DNA of 64,000 nucleotides from Streptococcus oralis (GCF_004127215.1 NZ_QEWJ01000001.1:62001-126000); one strand, 5' to 3'; positions 9,626 to 20,355 are shown, counted from the stretch's first letter. Made by a program: numbers and translations. The notes: generated by a model from the letters alone, not told the origin.

Positions 9626-11293
9626 TTATTTCTCCCTCTTTTGCAATAATTCTCTGGCTTGGCTAAGGGCCGCTTCTGTTACATTCTCCCCGGCCAACAT
9701 CTTAGCAACTTCCTCTACTCGCTCTTCTAAAGTTAAGAGACGAACCGTAGAAACAGTTGAATGTTCGTCACTAATCTTTTCAATAAAGAACTGGTAGTCC
9801 GCAATGGCAATCACTTGTGGTAGATGAGAAATAGCTAAAACCTGACCATGCTGGCCAATCTTATGAATCTTCTGCGCAATAGCTTGGGCCACACGACCTG
9901 AAACTCCCGTATCCACCTCATCAAAGACAATACTGGTCTTACCTTCCTTACGAGAAAAGGCAGACTTAATAGCTAGCATGAGACGAGACAATTCCCCACC
10001 AGATGCAACCTTGACCAAGGGTTTAAGGTCCTCGCCAGGGTTGGTTGAAATGTAAAACTCAACTGTTTCATTTCCTTCACGACTGAATTTACCCTTACTA
10101 AAGCGAACCTGGAACTGTGCTTTCTCCATATAGAGGTCTTGCAATTCTTGCTTAATCTCAGCTTCGAGCTGCTGAGCCAAATCATGACGAGCAGATGCAA
10201 GCTGACCTGCCAAATCAACAAGATTAACTTCCAATTTCTTGAGCTCTGCTTCCATGTCTTCGGAAGAAAGGTTATTTCCAGTCAAGAGATTGTACTCATC
10301 CGTAATCTTAGCAAAATAAAGCAAAACATCGTCCACAGTCCCACCGTACTTGCGGGTAATAGTATTTAGAAGATCTAAGCGATTTTCAACCTGCATGAGG
10401 CGATTACCATCAAAATCTAGATCTTCAATGATATCTTCCAAACGCTTGGTAATATCTTCTAAAACATAGTAAGTCTCTGATAGAGAACTTGAAATTTCAC
10501 GGTATTCAGGGTCGTATTCTTCGACACTTTCCATGTCATTCATGGCCGAACGGACATTGGCAAGACTGGAGAATTCCTCATTGTCCAACATACTGTAGGC
10601 ATTGGTTAGCGTATCCGCAATATTTTTATGATTGAGGAGTTTATCTCGCTCTTGGTTGAGAGCCAAGTCTTCACCAGCCTGCAAGTTTGCTGCCTCAATC
10701 TCTGCCATTTGAAATTCCAACATCTCAATACGAGCCTTATGTTCCTGCTGGTTTTTCTTGACTTCCAGAACCTGCTTGCGCATTTTTCGATAAGCATCAA
10801 AGCTCGTCTGATAGGTCTCCTTCAGCTCCAAGAAAGTAGCATCACCAAACTCATCCAACATCTGGATGTGCAGTTGAGGACGCATTAACTCTTCTTGGTC
10901 ATGCTGCCCATGAATATCCACAAGGTGTTGCCCAATGGCACGCAAGACAGACAGATTGACCATCTGGCCATTCACGCGACTAACACTTCGTCCATTTTGG
11001 AGAATCTCACGGCGAATGATGATTTCATCGCCCAATTCCAAACCTTGCTCATCAAAAAGTTCCTGCAAAAGGCGACTGTTTTCAACCGAGAAAAGTCCCT
11101 CAATCTCTGCCTTAGGAGCACCGTGACGAATAACATCAGTCGTTGCTCGAGCCCCCAACATGAGATTCATAGCATCGATAATGATAGATTTTCCGGCACC
11201 CGTTTCCCCGGTCAAAACAGTCATACCCTTTTCAAAATTGAGCGAAATGGCCTCAATAATGGCAAAGTTTTTTATCGAAATTTCAAGTAACAT
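9626..11293 (-). CDS. recN: DNA repair protein RecN
   Basis: SMC-like ATPase of double-strand break repair, 555 residues. The N-terminal half-ATPase has Walker A (LTGETGAGKSIIIDAM, residues ~27-42). A long coiled-coil centre follows (roughly residues 150-370). The C-terminal half has the ABC signature (VKVASGGELSRL) and Walker B (SIVFDEVDTGVSG). The start ATG is 6 bases from the argR stop, placing it firmly in the operon. Confidence 0.97.
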   Translation of the reverse strand: MLLEISIKNFAIIEAISLNFEKGMTVLTGETGAGKSIIIDAMNLMLGARATTDVIRHGAPKAEIEGLFSVENSRLLQELFDEQGLELGDEIIIRREILQNGRSVSRVNGQMVNLSVLRAIGQHLVDIHGQHDQEELMRPQLHIQMLDEFGDATFLELKETYQTSFDAYRKMRKQVLEVKKNQQEHKARIEMLEFQMAEIEAANLQAGEDLALNQERDKLLNHKNIADTLTNAYSMLDNEEFSSLANVRSAMNDMESVEEYDPEYREISSSLSETYYVLEDITKRLEDIIEDLDFDGNRLMQVENRLDLLNTITRKYGGTVDDVLLYFAKITDEYNLLTGNNLSSEDMEAELKKLEVNLVDLAGQLASARHDLAQQLEAEIKQELQDLYMEKAQFQVRFSKGKFSREGNETVEFYISTNPGEDLKPLVKVASGGELSRLMLAIKSAFSRKEGKTSIVFDEVDTGVSGRVAQAIAQKIHKIGQHGQVLAISHLPQVIAIADYQFFIEKISDEHSTVSTVRLLTLEERVEEVAKMLAGENVTEAALSQARELLQKREK

Positions 11294-11299
11294 ACTGAC

Positions 11300-11731
11300 C
11301 TACCATTTTTTGACTTGTTCAACAATTTCCTCAGCAGCCTCAGCTGTTCTAGCTACAATTAAGATAGAATCATCATCAGCTAGGCAGCTAAAAATCTGTT
11401 CAGAAAATGCTTCAATCAACTGACTTTTCACAAAAATGGTATTTCCAGGAATGACAGTAAGGTTGATCATATTTCCCATCAGCTCGGAACTCACAATATT
11501 GTCCTCAGCCAACTGCAAACTTTTGACGATTGATTTTGGCAACTCATAGATATAGGTGTTGTTCTTCAAAGGAATTTTAACAATCCCAAGCTCCTTGATG
11601 TCCCTTGAGACAGTGGCTTGAGTAGCAGAAATACCTGCTTCCTTCAAATGCTCAACGATTTCTTCCTGAGTCCCGATTTGATAATCCGTAACAAATCTTC
11701 TAATTTTTTCAAGTCTCTCTTTTTTATTCAT
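11300..11731 (-). CDS. argR: ArgR/AhrC family arginine repressor
   Basis: A 143-residue regulator with an N-terminal winged helix (RLEKIRRFVTDYQIG, then SATQATVSRDIKELG) and a C-terminal oligomerisation/arginine-binding domain with SCLADDDSILIVARTAEAA. Gram-positive species usually carry ArgR paralogues next to recN. It may control arginine metabolism genes outside this window. Its start overlaps the end of tlyA by 8 bases, which suggests translational coupling. Confidence 0.93.
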   Translation of the reverse strand: MNKKERLEKIRRFVTDYQIGTQEEIVEHLKEAGISATQATVSRDIKELGIVKIPLKNNTYIYELPKSIVKSLQLAEDNIVSSELMGNMINLTVIPGNTIFVKSQLIEAFSEQIFSCLADDDSILIVARTAEAAEEIVEQVKKW

Positions 11732-12539
11732 CTTTAAATTCTCTATGTGCTCTCTCTACAACTTTTTCTATTTCTAGGGCAACTTGGTTACTTGCTCCCT
11801 CTTCCTTTTTCAAATAAACTAAAAACTCAATATTTCCATGTCCTCCTTGGATTGGTGAATAGTCTAATCCAAGGACTGAAAAGCCTTGCTCAACTGCCAT
11901 AGCAGTGACTGATTCAAGGACATGTTGATGAACCTTAGCGTCGCGAATAATTCCATTCTTCCCAATCTGCTCACGACCTGCTTCAAACTGGGGTTTGACA
12001 AGTGCCACCACCTGACCTTGATCAGCCAAGACACGATGCAAAGCAGGCAAAATCAGACTGAGGGAAATGAAACTCACATCAATACTGGCAAAGCTTGGTT
12101 CCTGCTCAAAATCAGTCTTTTCAGCATAACGAAAATTAAACTGCTCCATGCTGACAACCCGCGGGTCTTGACGTAATTTCCAAGCCAACTGATTGGTGCC
12201 AACATCGACTGCAAAGATCAACTCAACACCATTTTGCAACATGACGTCAGTAAATCCTCCAGTGGAAGCTCCAATATCAATCGTTGTCGCTCCCTCGACT
12301 GACAAATCAAAGACCTGCAAGGCCTTCTCCAGTTTTAGACCACCACGACTGACATACTTGAGTTTTTCACCCTTGAGTTTTAGCTCAGTGTCATCTGGGA
12401 TTTTCTCTCCTGGTTTGTCAAAGCGCTCCCCATTGAGGACAGCTACGACTAGACCTGCCATTACACCGCGCTTGGCCTGTTCTCGCGTTTCAAACAAGCC
12501 CTGTTTATAAGCTAGTACATCCACTCTTTCCTTAGCCAT
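11724..12539 (-). CDS. tlyA: TlyA family rRNA methyltransferase (S4 + FtsJ-like domains)
   Basis: A 271-residue protein. The N-terminal S4 RNA-binding domain (residues ~1-65) contains RVDVLAYKQGLFETREQAKR. The SAM-dependent methyltransferase domain has motif I DIGASTGGFTDVML near residues 90-105 and VKPQFEAGREQIGKNGI later. TlyA enzymes 2'-O-methylate cytidine in rRNA; some were earlier called haemolysins. It overlaps ispA at its start and argR at its end. Confidence 0.94.
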   Translation of the reverse strand: MAKERVDVLAYKQGLFETREQAKRGVMAGLVVAVLNGERFDKPGEKIPDDTELKLKGEKLKYVSRGGLKLEKALQVFDLSVEGATTIDIGASTGGFTDVMLQNGVELIFAVDVGTNQLAWKLRQDPRVVSMEQFNFRYAEKTDFEQEPSFASIDVSFISLSLILPALHRVLADQGQVVALVKPQFEAGREQIGKNGIIRDAKVHQHVLESVTAMAVEQGFSVLGLDYSPIQGGHGNIEFLVYLKKEEGASNQVALEIEKVVERAHREFKDE

Positions 12540-13407
12540 TGATTCTCAAACTTTCTACTACTTTCACAATCGGCTCTGTTTCAAAGCTGACTTGCTGGGC
12601 AATTTCTTCTAACTTGGCATTAGCTTGATCCAAGGTTTGGTTACAAAAGGCAATGGCCTCCTCCAAACCCAGCAAGGCTGGATAGGTTGATTTTTCAGCC
12701 TGCAAATCCTTTTGTGGAGTCTTGCCGATTTCCTCAAAACTAGCTGTTATATCCAGCACATCATCTCTGACTTGAAAGGCCAGCCCAATCAATTCACCCA
12801 CAGTTTTCAATTTTGCTTGGATTTCTGGTTCCAATTCCGCAATGATAGCAGCTGCTTGGAAAGGATAAGCTAGTAATTTTCCAGTCTTATTGGCATGAAT
12901 GGTCTGAAGTTCTTCCAAGGATAAATGCTGGTGTTCGCCTTCCATATCTAAAACCTGCCCTGCCACCATACCTAGACTCCCTGAAGCAAGGGATAAATTG
13001 GCAATCAAATCCACCTTGATCTGACTTGGTAAATCTGCCTGCGCTATCAAGGCATAGGGATCTAGGAACAAGGCGTCTCCTGCCAATATTGCCATAGCTT
13101 CGCCAAATTTCTTATGATTGGTTAAACGCCCCCGACGATAATCGTCATCATCCATGGCAGGAAGATCATCATGAATCAAGCTTCCTGTATGAATCATTTC
13201 CAAAGCCGCAGCCACCTGCGCGTGAGCTGGTTGGATAACCACTCTCAGGGATTCCAAAACTTCTAGCAAAAGAAAAGGGCGAATACGCTTGCCACCAGCA
13301 TGAATGGAATAGAGAACAGACTCTCGCAAACTAGAGGCAAACTGCTGGTCTCCATAAAAATCTTCCAAAGCCGATTCAACAAGAGCTAATTTTTCTTGCT
13401 TCTTCAT
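12532..13407 (-). CDS. ispA: Farnesyl diphosphate synthase (polyprenyl synthetase)
   Basis: Makes farnesyl diphosphate for undecaprenyl phosphate and other isoprenoids. The 291-residue protein has the first Asp-rich motif in [17 protein letters not shown] (residues ~79-95) and the second in [13 protein letters not shown]. Length and motif spacing are normal. The ATG overlaps the xseB stop (ATGA type), so translation is coupled. Confidence 0.96.
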   Translation of the reverse strand: MKKQEKLALVESALEDFYGDQQFASSLRESVLYSIHAGGKRIRPFLLLEVLESLRVVIQPAHAQVAAALEMIHTGSLIHDDLPAMDDDDYRRGRLTNHKKFGEAMAILAGDALFLDPYALIAQADLPSQIKVDLIANLSLASGSLGMVAGQVLDMEGEHQHLSLEELQTIHANKTGKLLAYPFQAAAIIAELEPEIQAKLKTVGELIGLAFQVRDDVLDITASFEEIGKTPQKDLQAEKSTYPALLGLEEAIAFCNQTLDQANAKLEEIAQQVSFETEPIVKVVESLRING

Positions 13408-13616
13408 TCAAAATCACTTTCTGTCCCGTCTTCTTGCATGACCTTAACCAAGGTCTTTTCAGCCTTGTCCAGCGTCGCTTGGAGCTCTTTTGACAAGACC
13501 ATTCCCTTTTGAAAGGCAGCAATCGCATCTTCTAAAGCAATTTCACCATTTTCTAAACTTTGGACAATGGTCTCCAGTTCTGCTAGATTTTCCTCAAATT
13601 TCTTTTGTTTTGACAT
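13404..13616 (-). CDS. xseB: Exodeoxyribonuclease VII small subunit
   Basis: A 70-residue helical subunit with the family pattern [19 protein letters not shown] and a following helix ([20 protein letters not shown]). It pairs with XseA to form exonuclease VII. It overlaps xseA by 23 bases and ispA by 4 bases. The start has no isolated binding site, in keeping with coupling. Confidence 0.97.
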   Translation of the reverse strand: MSKQKKFEENLAELETIVQSLENGEIALEDAIAAFQKGMVLSKELQATLDKAEKTLVKVMQEDGTESDFE

Positions 13617-14934
13617 CTTTAACCTCTAATTCTACTTGACCATCTCGCATCAAAAGCGTCACTTGATCTTTTTTATTCAACATCTCAACAGAATCGACTA
13701 CGGACTCTTCTTTTTTGACAATTGCATAACCACGAGCCACGATTCGACTGGTATCCAGCATCATCAAAGCTTCTGAAAGTCGCTTGACTTCAGCAACCTT
13801 GGCATCATAAACCAGCGCCATTTGGCTGCGTAGGAGCTTGTCCAACTGACCTAGACGGTCTTGATAACGCTGGATTTTGGTAACAGGTGATAACTGGACT
13901 AGTCGATGCGTCCTTGCTTGGACTAGTTGTCTGTTATCAGAAATCCGTGTTCGCAAACTTTGTTTTAATCGCAGTTGCAGCTGATCCAACCGTTGCAAAT
14001 AGCCGTCATACAAGCGCTCTGGCTGTCTAAAGATGACCGACTGACTGCATTTTTTCAGAGCTTCTTTTTTTCTTGACAGGACATTCTGAACTGCTGTCGC
14101 CATCCGCTTTTCTTGATTTTGCAAATGCGTCAATAGATCCAACTTGGTCACAGGCGTTGCCAATTCAGCCGCAGCTGTTGGCGTTGCAGCCCGTCTATCT
14201 GCCACAAAATCCGCCAAGGTCACATCCGTCTCATGACCAACACTAGAGATGATGGGTAAACGGGATTCAAAAATAGCCCGTACCACGATCTCTTCGTTAA
14301 AAGCCCAGAGATCCTCTATGGAACCCCCACCACGACCAATGATGAGAACATCTAGGTCCTCACGTTGATTGGCACGCGCAATATTTCGAGCAATTTCCTC
14401 TGCTGCTCCATCTCCTTGAACCTTGGTCGGATAGAGAAGGATATCGACACCAGGAAAACGTCTGCTTACGGTTGTGATAATATCCTGAATAACTGCGCCA
14501 CTGCGACTGGTTACTACCCCTATTCTCTTAGCAAACTGGGGAAGAGGTTGCTTGAACCGTTCTTGAAAAAGACCTTCCTCCGTTAGTTTTTTCTTGAGTT
14601 GTTCAAACTGAATCGCAAGCGCCCCGACTCCATCAGGCTCAGCCTTTTCAATGATGATGGAGTAGCTCCCGCTGGGTTCATAGACCTGCACACGCCCAAT
14701 CACATTGATTTTCATTCCCTCTTCCAAGTCGAAACCTAATTTTTGATAAATCCCAGACCAGATGGTCGCTTGAATGACTGCATGGTCATCTTTTAGGGAG
14801 AAATATTGGTGAGTAGGTCGTTTACGAAAGTTGGAAACTTGACCAGTTAAATAGACCCGTTCCAAGTAAGGGTCTTTATCGAATTTCATTTTCAGATACT
14901 TGGTCAAAGTTGTTACCGATAAATACTTTTCCAT
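13594..14934 (-). CDS. xseA: Exodeoxyribonuclease VII large subunit
   Basis: A 446-residue catalytic subunit of exonuclease VII, which degrades single-stranded DNA from both ends. The N-terminal OB-fold ([30 protein letters not shown]) is followed by the nuclease core with [32 protein letters not shown] and [19 protein letters not shown], then a coiled-coil region. The frame reaches 14940 with a GTG, but the ATG at 14932-14934 is better placed after the AGGTGG site. First gene of the operon that runs down to the phosphatase. Confidence 0.97.
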   Translation of the reverse strand: MEKYLSVTTLTKYLKMKFDKDPYLERVYLTGQVSNFRKRPTHQYFSLKDDHAVIQATIWSGIYQKLGFDLEEGMKINVIGRVQVYEPSGSYSIIIEKAEPDGVGALAIQFEQLKKKLTEEGLFQERFKQPLPQFAKRIGVVTSRSGAVIQDIITTVSRRFPGVDILLYPTKVQGDGAAEEIARNIARANQREDLDVLIIGRGGGSIEDLWAFNEEIVVRAIFESRLPIISSVGHETDVTLADFVADRRAATPTAAAELATPVTKLDLLTHLQNQEKRMATAVQNVLSRKKEALKKCSQSVIFRQPERLYDGYLQRLDQLQLRLKQSLRTRISDNRQLVQARTHRLVQLSPVTKIQRYQDRLGQLDKLLRSQMALVYDAKVAEVKRLSEALMMLDTSRIVARGYAIVKKEESVVDSVEMLNKKDQVTLLMRDGQVELEVKDVKTKEI

Positions 14935-14974
14935 CTCCACCTACTATTCATTTTCTTGCTTTTCCATGGGTATT

Positions 14975-14983
14975 ATTATACCA
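14975..14983 (-). promoter_or_regulatory. Extended -10 promoter of the xseA-recN operon
   Basis: Minus-strand TGGTATAAT, about 40 bases before the xseA ATG, without a good -35. Confidence 0.65.
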
Positions 14984-15033
14984 AAAACATGCTTAAAAAT
15001 CACCTTTTTCCTACTGAAACTAAAGGAAAAATA

Positions 15034-15057
15034 GAAAAAGGAGGCTAGACCTCCTCA
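15034..15057 (-). terminator. udk terminator
   Basis: Minus-strand stem AGGAGG / CCTCCT with loop TCTAG, then TTTTC, directly downstream of udk. Confidence 0.75.
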
Positions 15058-15062
15058 TCTGA

Positions 15063-15701
15063 TTATTTACTGTTTCGCGCTTCTTCCAAAATCTTTGCAA
15101 TCTTGGTCGTCAAAAGGTCGATAGCAACTGTATTGCTGACCCCTTCTGGAATGACGATATCAGCATAACGCTTGGTCGGCTCAATAAACTGGTGGTACAT
15201 AGGTTTTACCACACCTAGATATTGGTCAATCACGCTATCCAAGCTACGGCCACGCTCCTCCATATCACGCTTGATACGACGAATAATGCGCACATCATCA
15301 TCTGTATCCACAAAAATCTTGATATCCATCAAATCGCGCAGACGCTTGTCCTCCAAGACCAGAATCCCCTCAACGATAAAGACATCCTGAGGCTCCTGAC
15401 GATAGGTCTTGCTACTCCGCGTATGCTCTGTATAGTCATAAGTTGGAATGTCCACTGGGCGCCCTGCCAACAATTCCTTAATCTGCTCGATCATCAAGTC
15501 TGTATCAAAGGCAAATGGATGGTCATAGTTAGTTTTGACACGCTCTTCAAAAGTCAAGTGAGACTGATCCTTGTAGTATGAATCATGCTCAATCATGGAA
15601 ATCTTTTCATAAGGGAAATGCGATAAAATGGCTCTCGAAACACTGGTCTTACCACCACCAGAACCACCTGTCACTCCGATAATGATTGGTCTATTTTGCA
15701 T
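15063..15701 (-). CDS. udk: Uridine kinase
   Basis: Phosphorylates uridine and cytidine in pyrimidine salvage. The 212-residue protein has a P-loop in [17 protein letters not shown] (residues ~9-25), the substrate region [11 protein letters not shown] and the conserved [12 protein letters not shown]. Length matches the family. It has its own extended -10 promoter and terminator, so it is a single-gene unit. Confidence 0.97.
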   Translation of the reverse strand: MQNRPIIIGVTGGSGGGKTSVSRAILSHFPYEKISMIEHDSYYKDQSHLTFEERVKTNYDHPFAFDTDLMIEQIKELLAGRPVDIPTYDYTEHTRSSKTYRQEPQDVFIVEGILVLEDKRLRDLMDIKIFVDTDDDVRIIRRIKRDMEERGRSLDSVIDQYLGVVKPMYHQFIEPTKRYADIVIPEGVSNTVAIDLLTTKIAKILEEARNSK

Positions 15702-15730
15702 GCTATCCTCCGTTTTTTTATCCGTCGTCT

Positions 15731-15739
15731 ATTCTATCA
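15731..15739 (-). promoter_or_regulatory. Extended -10 promoter of udk
   Basis: Minus-strand TGATAGAAT, 29 bases before the udk ATG; the -35 is weak. Confidence 0.6.
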
Positions 15740-15814
15740 CATTTTTTGTAAAATTTATAGTCTGATTTGGATAGTCTAGGGGAAACACAAATCTATCCCC
15801 ACACTCCAGTTAAA

Positions 15815-16693
15815 CTAGCTAAAAACCTTCCTTGGTTTATATAATTTATCCCTTTTTTCTAGAATGGCTAGCAATGTATCTCCCTCAAAGGCAGCCAGTT
15901 CTTGGTCTATTTGGTCTAGCTCGATAAAACGACCAAAGCGCACTTCTGTAGCCTCTTCTGGAGTTAGGATAACTTTAACAAGGTCCCCTGTTCCAATTTC
16001 AAGAGGGTGGAGAAAGTCCAGTTGCCCTGCCTCTACTTTTTCAGCAATTTCTTTCAAAGTCAAGGCATCTTCTAACTGCAAACCAGCTGCACTAGTACGT
16101 GTTAGGTGGGACATATGGGCCGCATAACCCAGCTTCTTACCTAAATCAACCGATAAGGTACGGATATAAGTCCCCTTACTGCATTTCACACGAAAGGTAA
16201 AACGCGCAAGTTCGCTCTCATAAGAAATCGGACTTGTCCGTTCAAATTGATAAATAGTCACCTGACGTTCTGGACGCTCCACTTCCTGACCAGCACGCGC
16301 ATACTCATAAAGCTTGCGACCATTGACCTTGACAGCCGAGTACATAGGCGGAATCTGAGTAATAGGCCCAGTCAGACTCGCAATCGCTTCATCGACAGTG
16401 GTTTCATCCAAGGGCGACAAAACAGGTGTCTCTGCGACCACTTCTCCACTGGCATCCTCAGTCGTCGTTGAATAACCAAGAGTGATCTCCCCCTCATAGA
16501 CCTTACCCTCATCCTGCATGAACTCGACCATGCGGGTCGCCTTGCCCACCGCAATGGGCAAAACACCCAACACATCTGGATCCAAGGTCCCACCATGACC
16601 AATTTTCTTGGTTCCCAAAATCTTACGCAGCTTAAAAACAGCGTCATGCGAGGTCATCCCCGCTTCTTTTTTTAAATTGATAATACCGTTCAT
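15815..16693 (-). CDS. truB: tRNA pseudouridine(55) synthase
   Basis: Forms the T-loop pseudouridine of tRNAs. The 292-residue protein starts [19 protein letters not shown] and has the catalytic aspartate in [17 protein letters not shown], plus [16 protein letters not shown] and [16 protein letters not shown] short C-terminal PUA-like tail is present. It starts 10 bases after the DUF2130 gene, so the two are probably co-transcribed. Confidence 0.97.
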   Translation of the reverse strand: MNGIINLKKEAGMTSHDAVFKLRKILGTKKIGHGGTLDPDVLGVLPIAVGKATRMVEFMQDEGKVYEGEITLGYSTTTEDASGEVVAETPVLSPLDETTVDEAIASLTGPITQIPPMYSAVKVNGRKLYEYARAGQEVERPERQVTIYQFERTSPISYESELARFTFRVKCSKGTYIRTLSVDLGKKLGYAAHMSHLTRTSAAGLQLEDALTLKEIAEKVEAGQLDFLHPLEIGTGDLVKVILTPEEATEVRFGRFIELDQIDQELAAFEGDTLLAILEKRDKLYKPRKVFS

Positions 16694-16703
16694 GTGTTTT
16701 TTC

Positions 16704-17978
16704 TCACTCCCCCTTCAGCGCTTCAAACTTCGCTTTCATGGTTGGATTTTTTCGGGTCAATTTTTTAACGGAAACATCTTCCAGCTTGTTGTTTGCGAGG
16801 CGGAGTTGGTTTTCGGATGTTGTCAGGAATTTCTTAACCTCTTCCATCCGTTTGATAGCCTTGTCAATTTCATCGATGGCTTTGCCGAAGTTGGTCGAAG
16901 CTGAATTATAGTTTTTAGCAAATGCTACTTTAAAGGCATCCAGGTCTTCCTCAAAATGTGTAATATCGATATTCTGCTCACGAACAAGTGCTAACTCCTG
17001 CTTGTATTTTAGGGAATTGAGCGCAGCATTTCGCAAAAGCCCAATCAACTGGATAAAGAACTGGGGACGAACCACATACATCTTTTCATACTCATGACTG
17101 ACATCCACGATACCCGTGTTGAAATAGTCATTATCGGCCTCAAGCATGGTCACCAAAACCGCATACTCACAGTTCTTCTCCCGACGATCCTTGTCCAATT
17201 CCTTGTAAAAATCTGCATTCTTATGCTTCTTCTCTGTTCCGTCCGCTTCATTTTTCATCTCAAACATGATAGAAATGATTTCCACTCCATTTTCATCACA
17301 TTCACGAAAGATAAAGTCGCCTTTAGACCCACGCGCAGAAACCTTGTTATCCTTCTCAAAGTAAGCATTTGGAAAGGCAAAACTACGAACCTTGTTAAAC
17401 TCACTCTCTGCATACTGTTCCAAACTTTCTCCGATGGCTTTTGTAGATTGTTGAGCTTTGAAATTCTTGTAAAATTCGACCTGCTCACTGGCTGCCTTAA
17501 GTTGAGCTTCGTAATTTTGCTTAACAGAAGCAAGAGAAAGCTCGTTCTCCTTTTCTTGCAAGAGAAGCTGATTTTTGACCTGATCGCGCTCTTTTTCTAG
17601 GTCAGAGAGGGTCTTTTGCAGTTGATTTTCATGCTCCAAACGCAAGGTAGCCAATTGGTTTTCCAAGGCCTGTACTTCCTTGTCCTTTGCTAATAAGGCC
17701 TGGTGACTTGTCTGCTCAACTTCTTTCTTAGCTAACTCTTTCTCTGTATCAAAGTTTTGGATTTGACTCTGCAATTGCGCAATTTCTTGGTCCTTCTGAG
17801 CCAGTTTAGACTGTTGCTCATTCATGGCCTTTTGCTCAGCCAAGGCCAGCTCCTGCTTTATGCGATCGTGTAATTCCTTGTCAAACTCAGCTGTTCTCAC
17901 TTGGGATAAAAGTTCGGCATACTGGCTCTCATTTACTGTAAAGACTTCCCCACAGTTAGGACATTTGATTTCGTTCAT
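16704..17978 (-). CDS. DUF2130 coiled-coil protein
   Basis: A 424-residue cytoplasmic protein. The N terminus has a zinc-finger-like start ([10 protein letters not shown]). A long Glu/Gln/Lys-rich coiled coil covers residues ~25-165. The DUF2130 domain follows, with [39 protein letters not shown] and [18 protein letters not shown]. That core has a pattern reminiscent of restriction-endonuclease-like folds (D, then E-x-K in FEMKNE). The family function is unknown. It is upstream of truB with 10 bases between. Confidence 0.9.
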   Translation of the reverse strand: MNEIKCPNCGEVFTVNESQYAELLSQVRTAEFDKELHDRIKQELALAEQKAMNEQQSKLAQKDQEIAQLQSQIQNFDTEKELAKKEVEQTSHQALLAKDKEVQALENQLATLRLEHENQLQKTLSDLEKERDQVKNQLLLQEKENELSLASVKQNYEAQLKAASEQVEFYKNFKAQQSTKAIGESLEQYAESEFNKVRSFAFPNAYFEKDNKVSARGSKGDFIFRECDENGVEIISIMFEMKNEADGTEKKHKNADFYKELDKDRREKNCEYAVLVTMLEADNDYFNTGIVDVSHEYEKMYVVRPQFFIQLIGLLRNAALNSLKYKQELALVREQNIDITHFEEDLDAFKVAFAKNYNSASTNFGKAIDEIDKAIKRMEEVKKFLTTSENQLRLANNKLEDVSVKKLTRKNPTMKAKFEALKGE

Positions 17979-18029
17979 AACTTTCCTCTTTCTAGACTTC
18001 TGTAACCATTATATCATGCCTGAGGGAAA

Positions 18030-18060
18030 ATCAAAAACAGTGAGTCGAAACCCACTGTTT
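18030..18060 (-). terminator. Terminator of the sulfhydrylase gene
   Basis: Minus-strand stem ACAGTG / CACTGT around a 10-base loop, followed by TTTTTG, after the CDS ending at 18073. Confidence 0.75.
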
Positions 18061-18072
18061 ATATCTTTTACT

Positions 18073-19353
18073 TTAAATTTTTTCCAAGGCCAAGCGCAAA
18101 TCTTCAATCAAATCATCTACATTTTCAAGACCGATAGACAAGCGGATTTGGTTTGGTGTGACACCTGCTGCTTCTAGATCTTTTTCTGACAACTGACCGT
18201 GAGTAGTTGTCGCTGGATGGACAACAAGCGATTTGGCATCTGCTACGTTTGCAAGGTCAGAGAAGATTTCCAAATTATCAATCACCTTACGAGCCTCTGT
18301 CTCTCCACCTTTAACATGGAAGGTAAAGATTGAACCAACACCTTTTGGCAAATATTTCTCAGCCAAGGCATGGTAAGGACTGTCTGCTAGTTTTGGATAG
18401 TTGACTTTTTCAACCTTAGGATGGTTGACAAGGAAATCAACAATTTTCTCTGCATTTTGCACATGACGTTCAACACGAAGAGAGAGAGTTTCAAGTCCTT
18501 GGAGCAAGAGGAAGGCATTAAATGGTGATAAGGCTGCTCCTGTATCACGAAGTAATTGAACTCGAACAGCGATAATAAAGGCTGCTGCCCCAACATCACG
18601 AGTATAGCTCAAGTTATGGTAGCTAGGATCTTCCTCAACAAATTGAGGGAATTTCCCCGAAGCTTCCCAGTCAAAACGACCACTGTCCACGATGACACCG
18701 CCAATAGTCGTACCATGCCCACCGATAAACTTAGTTGCTGAGTGAATGGCAATATCTACACCGTGAGAGAAAACGTTAATCAAATATGGTGTGGCAAAAG
18801 TATTGTCCGAAACGAGAGGAATCTGGTGTTTATGCGCAATCTCAGCCAATTTTTCCAAGTCAGGAATGTTAATCAAGGGATTCCCTAAGGTTTCAATCAA
18901 GACAAGCTTGGTATTGTCACCTATAGCTGCTTCAACTTCCTCCAAATTATCCACATCTACAAAGGTAGTTGTGATTCCATAACGAGGAAGGGTTTCTTTC
19001 AAGAGATTGAAGGTTCCACCGTAAATGGTTGAAGCTGCTACTACGTGGTCACCTGCGTGAGCAAGCGCCAAAATAGTGTAGGTTACAGCAGCCATACCAG
19101 ATGCTGTTGCTAGCGCTCCGACACCACCTTCAAGGGCAGCGATACGTTCTTCAAAGGCTGCTGTTGTAGGATTTGTGATACGGGTATAGATATTGCCTGG
19201 TTTTCTCAAGGCAAACAAATCCGCACCTTCCTGCGTATCATCAAAAACGAAGGATGTTGTTTGATAAATCGGTACTGCACGAGACTTAGTTGCTGGATCA
19301 ACTACTTGCCCAGCATGTAATTGTAGAGTTTCAAATTTAAAATCACGAGTCAT
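18073..19353 (-). CDS. O-acetylhomoserine sulfhydrylase / cysteine synthase (PLP enzyme)
   Basis: A 426-residue PLP-dependent enzyme of the Cys/Met metabolism class that makes homocysteine (or cysteine) from the O-acetyl amino acid and sulfide. It starts MTRDFKFETLQLHAGQ. The PLP lysine is in HSATKFIGGHGTTIGG. Other signatures are PIYQTTSFVFDD and NPTTAAFEERIAALEGG. A longer frame reaches 19482, but the ATG at 19351-19353 has a perfect GGAGG site and the standard family start. It is a monocistronic unit with its own promoter. Confidence 0.94.
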   Translation of the reverse strand: MTRDFKFETLQLHAGQVVDPATKSRAVPIYQTTSFVFDDTQEGADLFALRKPGNIYTRITNPTTAAFEERIAALEGGVGALATASGMAAVTYTILALAHAGDHVVAASTIYGGTFNLLKETLPRYGITTTFVDVDNLEEVEAAIGDNTKLVLIETLGNPLINIPDLEKLAEIAHKHQIPLVSDNTFATPYLINVFSHGVDIAIHSATKFIGGHGTTIGGVIVDSGRFDWEASGKFPQFVEEDPSYHNLSYTRDVGAAAFIIAVRVQLLRDTGAALSPFNAFLLLQGLETLSLRVERHVQNAEKIVDFLVNHPKVEKVNYPKLADSPYHALAEKYLPKGVGSIFTFHVKGGETEARKVIDNLEIFSDLANVADAKSLVVHPATTTHGQLSEKDLEAAGVTPNQIRLSIGLENVDDLIEDLRLALEKI

Positions 19354-19384
19354 AAGACGACCTCCAAATAGCTTCATTAGGGAT

Positions 19385-19414
19385 ATTGTATCATCTTGTG
19401 CTAGTCTTTTCCAA
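19385..19414 (-). promoter_or_regulatory. Promoter of the sulfhydrylase gene
   Basis: Minus-strand TTGGAA (19409-19414), 18-base spacer, TACAAT (19385-19390). Confidence 0.65.
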
Positions 19415-19472
19415 TACCGTTTTTCTATATTTTGATATAAGGAACAACTATGACTAGTCATACACATCAAAC

Positions 19473-19497
19473 AAAAAAGCACGATTGATTCGTGCTC
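19473..19497 (-). terminator. Terminator of the formate/nitrite transporter gene
   Basis: Minus-strand stem GAGCACGA / TCGTGCTT with a five-base loop, then TTTTTTG, directly after the transporter stop. It overlaps the region upstream of the sulfhydrylase promoter and insulates it. Confidence 0.82.
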
Positions 19498-19503
19498 AAT
19501 TCT

Positions 19504-20301
19504 TTAATCTACATAAGTATCTTCGTTTTTATTGAGGAAGGCGTATGGTAAGCCCATCAAGAGACCGCCCCCAATGAAGTTCCCAATAAAGGTTACACCC
19601 CAGTGACGAAGAATATTAGGTATGTCAAAGTTAGCAATAGAATCAGCTGCAACACTGAACTTAACAATCGCAAAAGAAGCAAAGTTGGTTGCGATGTGTT
19701 CGTTTGTTAAGAATACAAACATGTAAATCGCTGATAAGACAAGCCAAAGTTTGGCCCCACCATCTTTCACCAAAACAAAGGAAAGAATGGCAATGTTTAC
19801 AAAGATATTGGCTAAAATACCTTCAAGTAAGACTAGCTCATTGGAACGGCCTAACTTCATCTCTACAACCCCGGAGATAAAACTATCATGAGTCAGATTT
19901 GCATAGGCTGCTGAGTGGGCAAAGCCCCAACCTGCTATCAAAGCTCCGATGAGGTTGAACAAGGTACAGTATAGTAAAATCTCTGCTGTTTTTCTCCAAG
20001 AGATTTTTTTCAAGAAACTGCCAGCAGTCAAGAACATCATGTTTGAAGTTACCAACTCAGCATTCAAGAAAACAATGTAGGCCAATCCCCAAGCAAAAAC
20101 AAATGGGAAAAGGAAACGTCCGCTACCTGGCGCTATTTTATTAATCAAGTCAGCTCCAACTGCACCCGCAGCCGTACTAAATGTTAGAAAGGCACCTGCA
20201 AACATAGAACGAATCGCATATTTGAATTTGCTTTGACTATAAAGACTTTCTTTCTTCTTGCAAGCAAATTCAATCTTTGAGATAAATTCTGAAGAGACCA
20301 T
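19504..20301 (-). CDS. Formate/nitrite transporter family channel
   Basis: A 265-residue integral membrane protein of the FNT family, which moves formate, nitrite or lactate-like anions. The usual six-helix pattern is visible. Segments include GAFLTFSTAAGAVGADL, AELVTSNMMFLTAG, LIGALIAGWGFAHSAAY and the last-helix motif GNFIGGGLLMGLPYAFLN. A longer frame reaches 20394, but the ATG at 20299-20301 has an AGGAG site. A candidate cre site upstream of the promoter suggests carbon control, fitting formate made by pyruvate formate-lyase. Confidence 0.92.
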   Translation of the reverse strand: MVSSEFISKIEFACKKKESLYSQSKFKYAIRSMFAGAFLTFSTAAGAVGADLINKIAPGSGRFLFPFVFAWGLAYIVFLNAELVTSNMMFLTAGSFLKKISWRKTAEILLYCTLFNLIGALIAGWGFAHSAAYANLTHDSFISGVVEMKLGRSNELVLLEGILANIFVNIAILSFVLVKDGGAKLWLVLSAIYMFVFLTNEHIATNFASFAIVKFSVAADSIANFDIPNILRHWGVTFIGNFIGGGLLMGLPYAFLNKNEDTYVD

Positions 20302-20332
20302 AAAAAAACTCCTAAAACTTTTATTTGTGATA

Positions 20333-20338
20333 ATTATA
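20333..20338 (-). promoter_or_regulatory. -10 element of the formate transporter promoter
   Basis: Minus-strand TATAAT preceded by TGT (extended -10), 31 bases before the ATG. The -35 is weak. Confidence 0.6.
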
Positions 20339-20355
20339 ACATAATTCTTGTTTTC

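Noticed and set aside
14944-14967. Seven-codon frame MEKQENE before xseA
   Set aside because: It starts right at the predicted transcript start but has no binding site and no regulatory residue pattern; too short to support.
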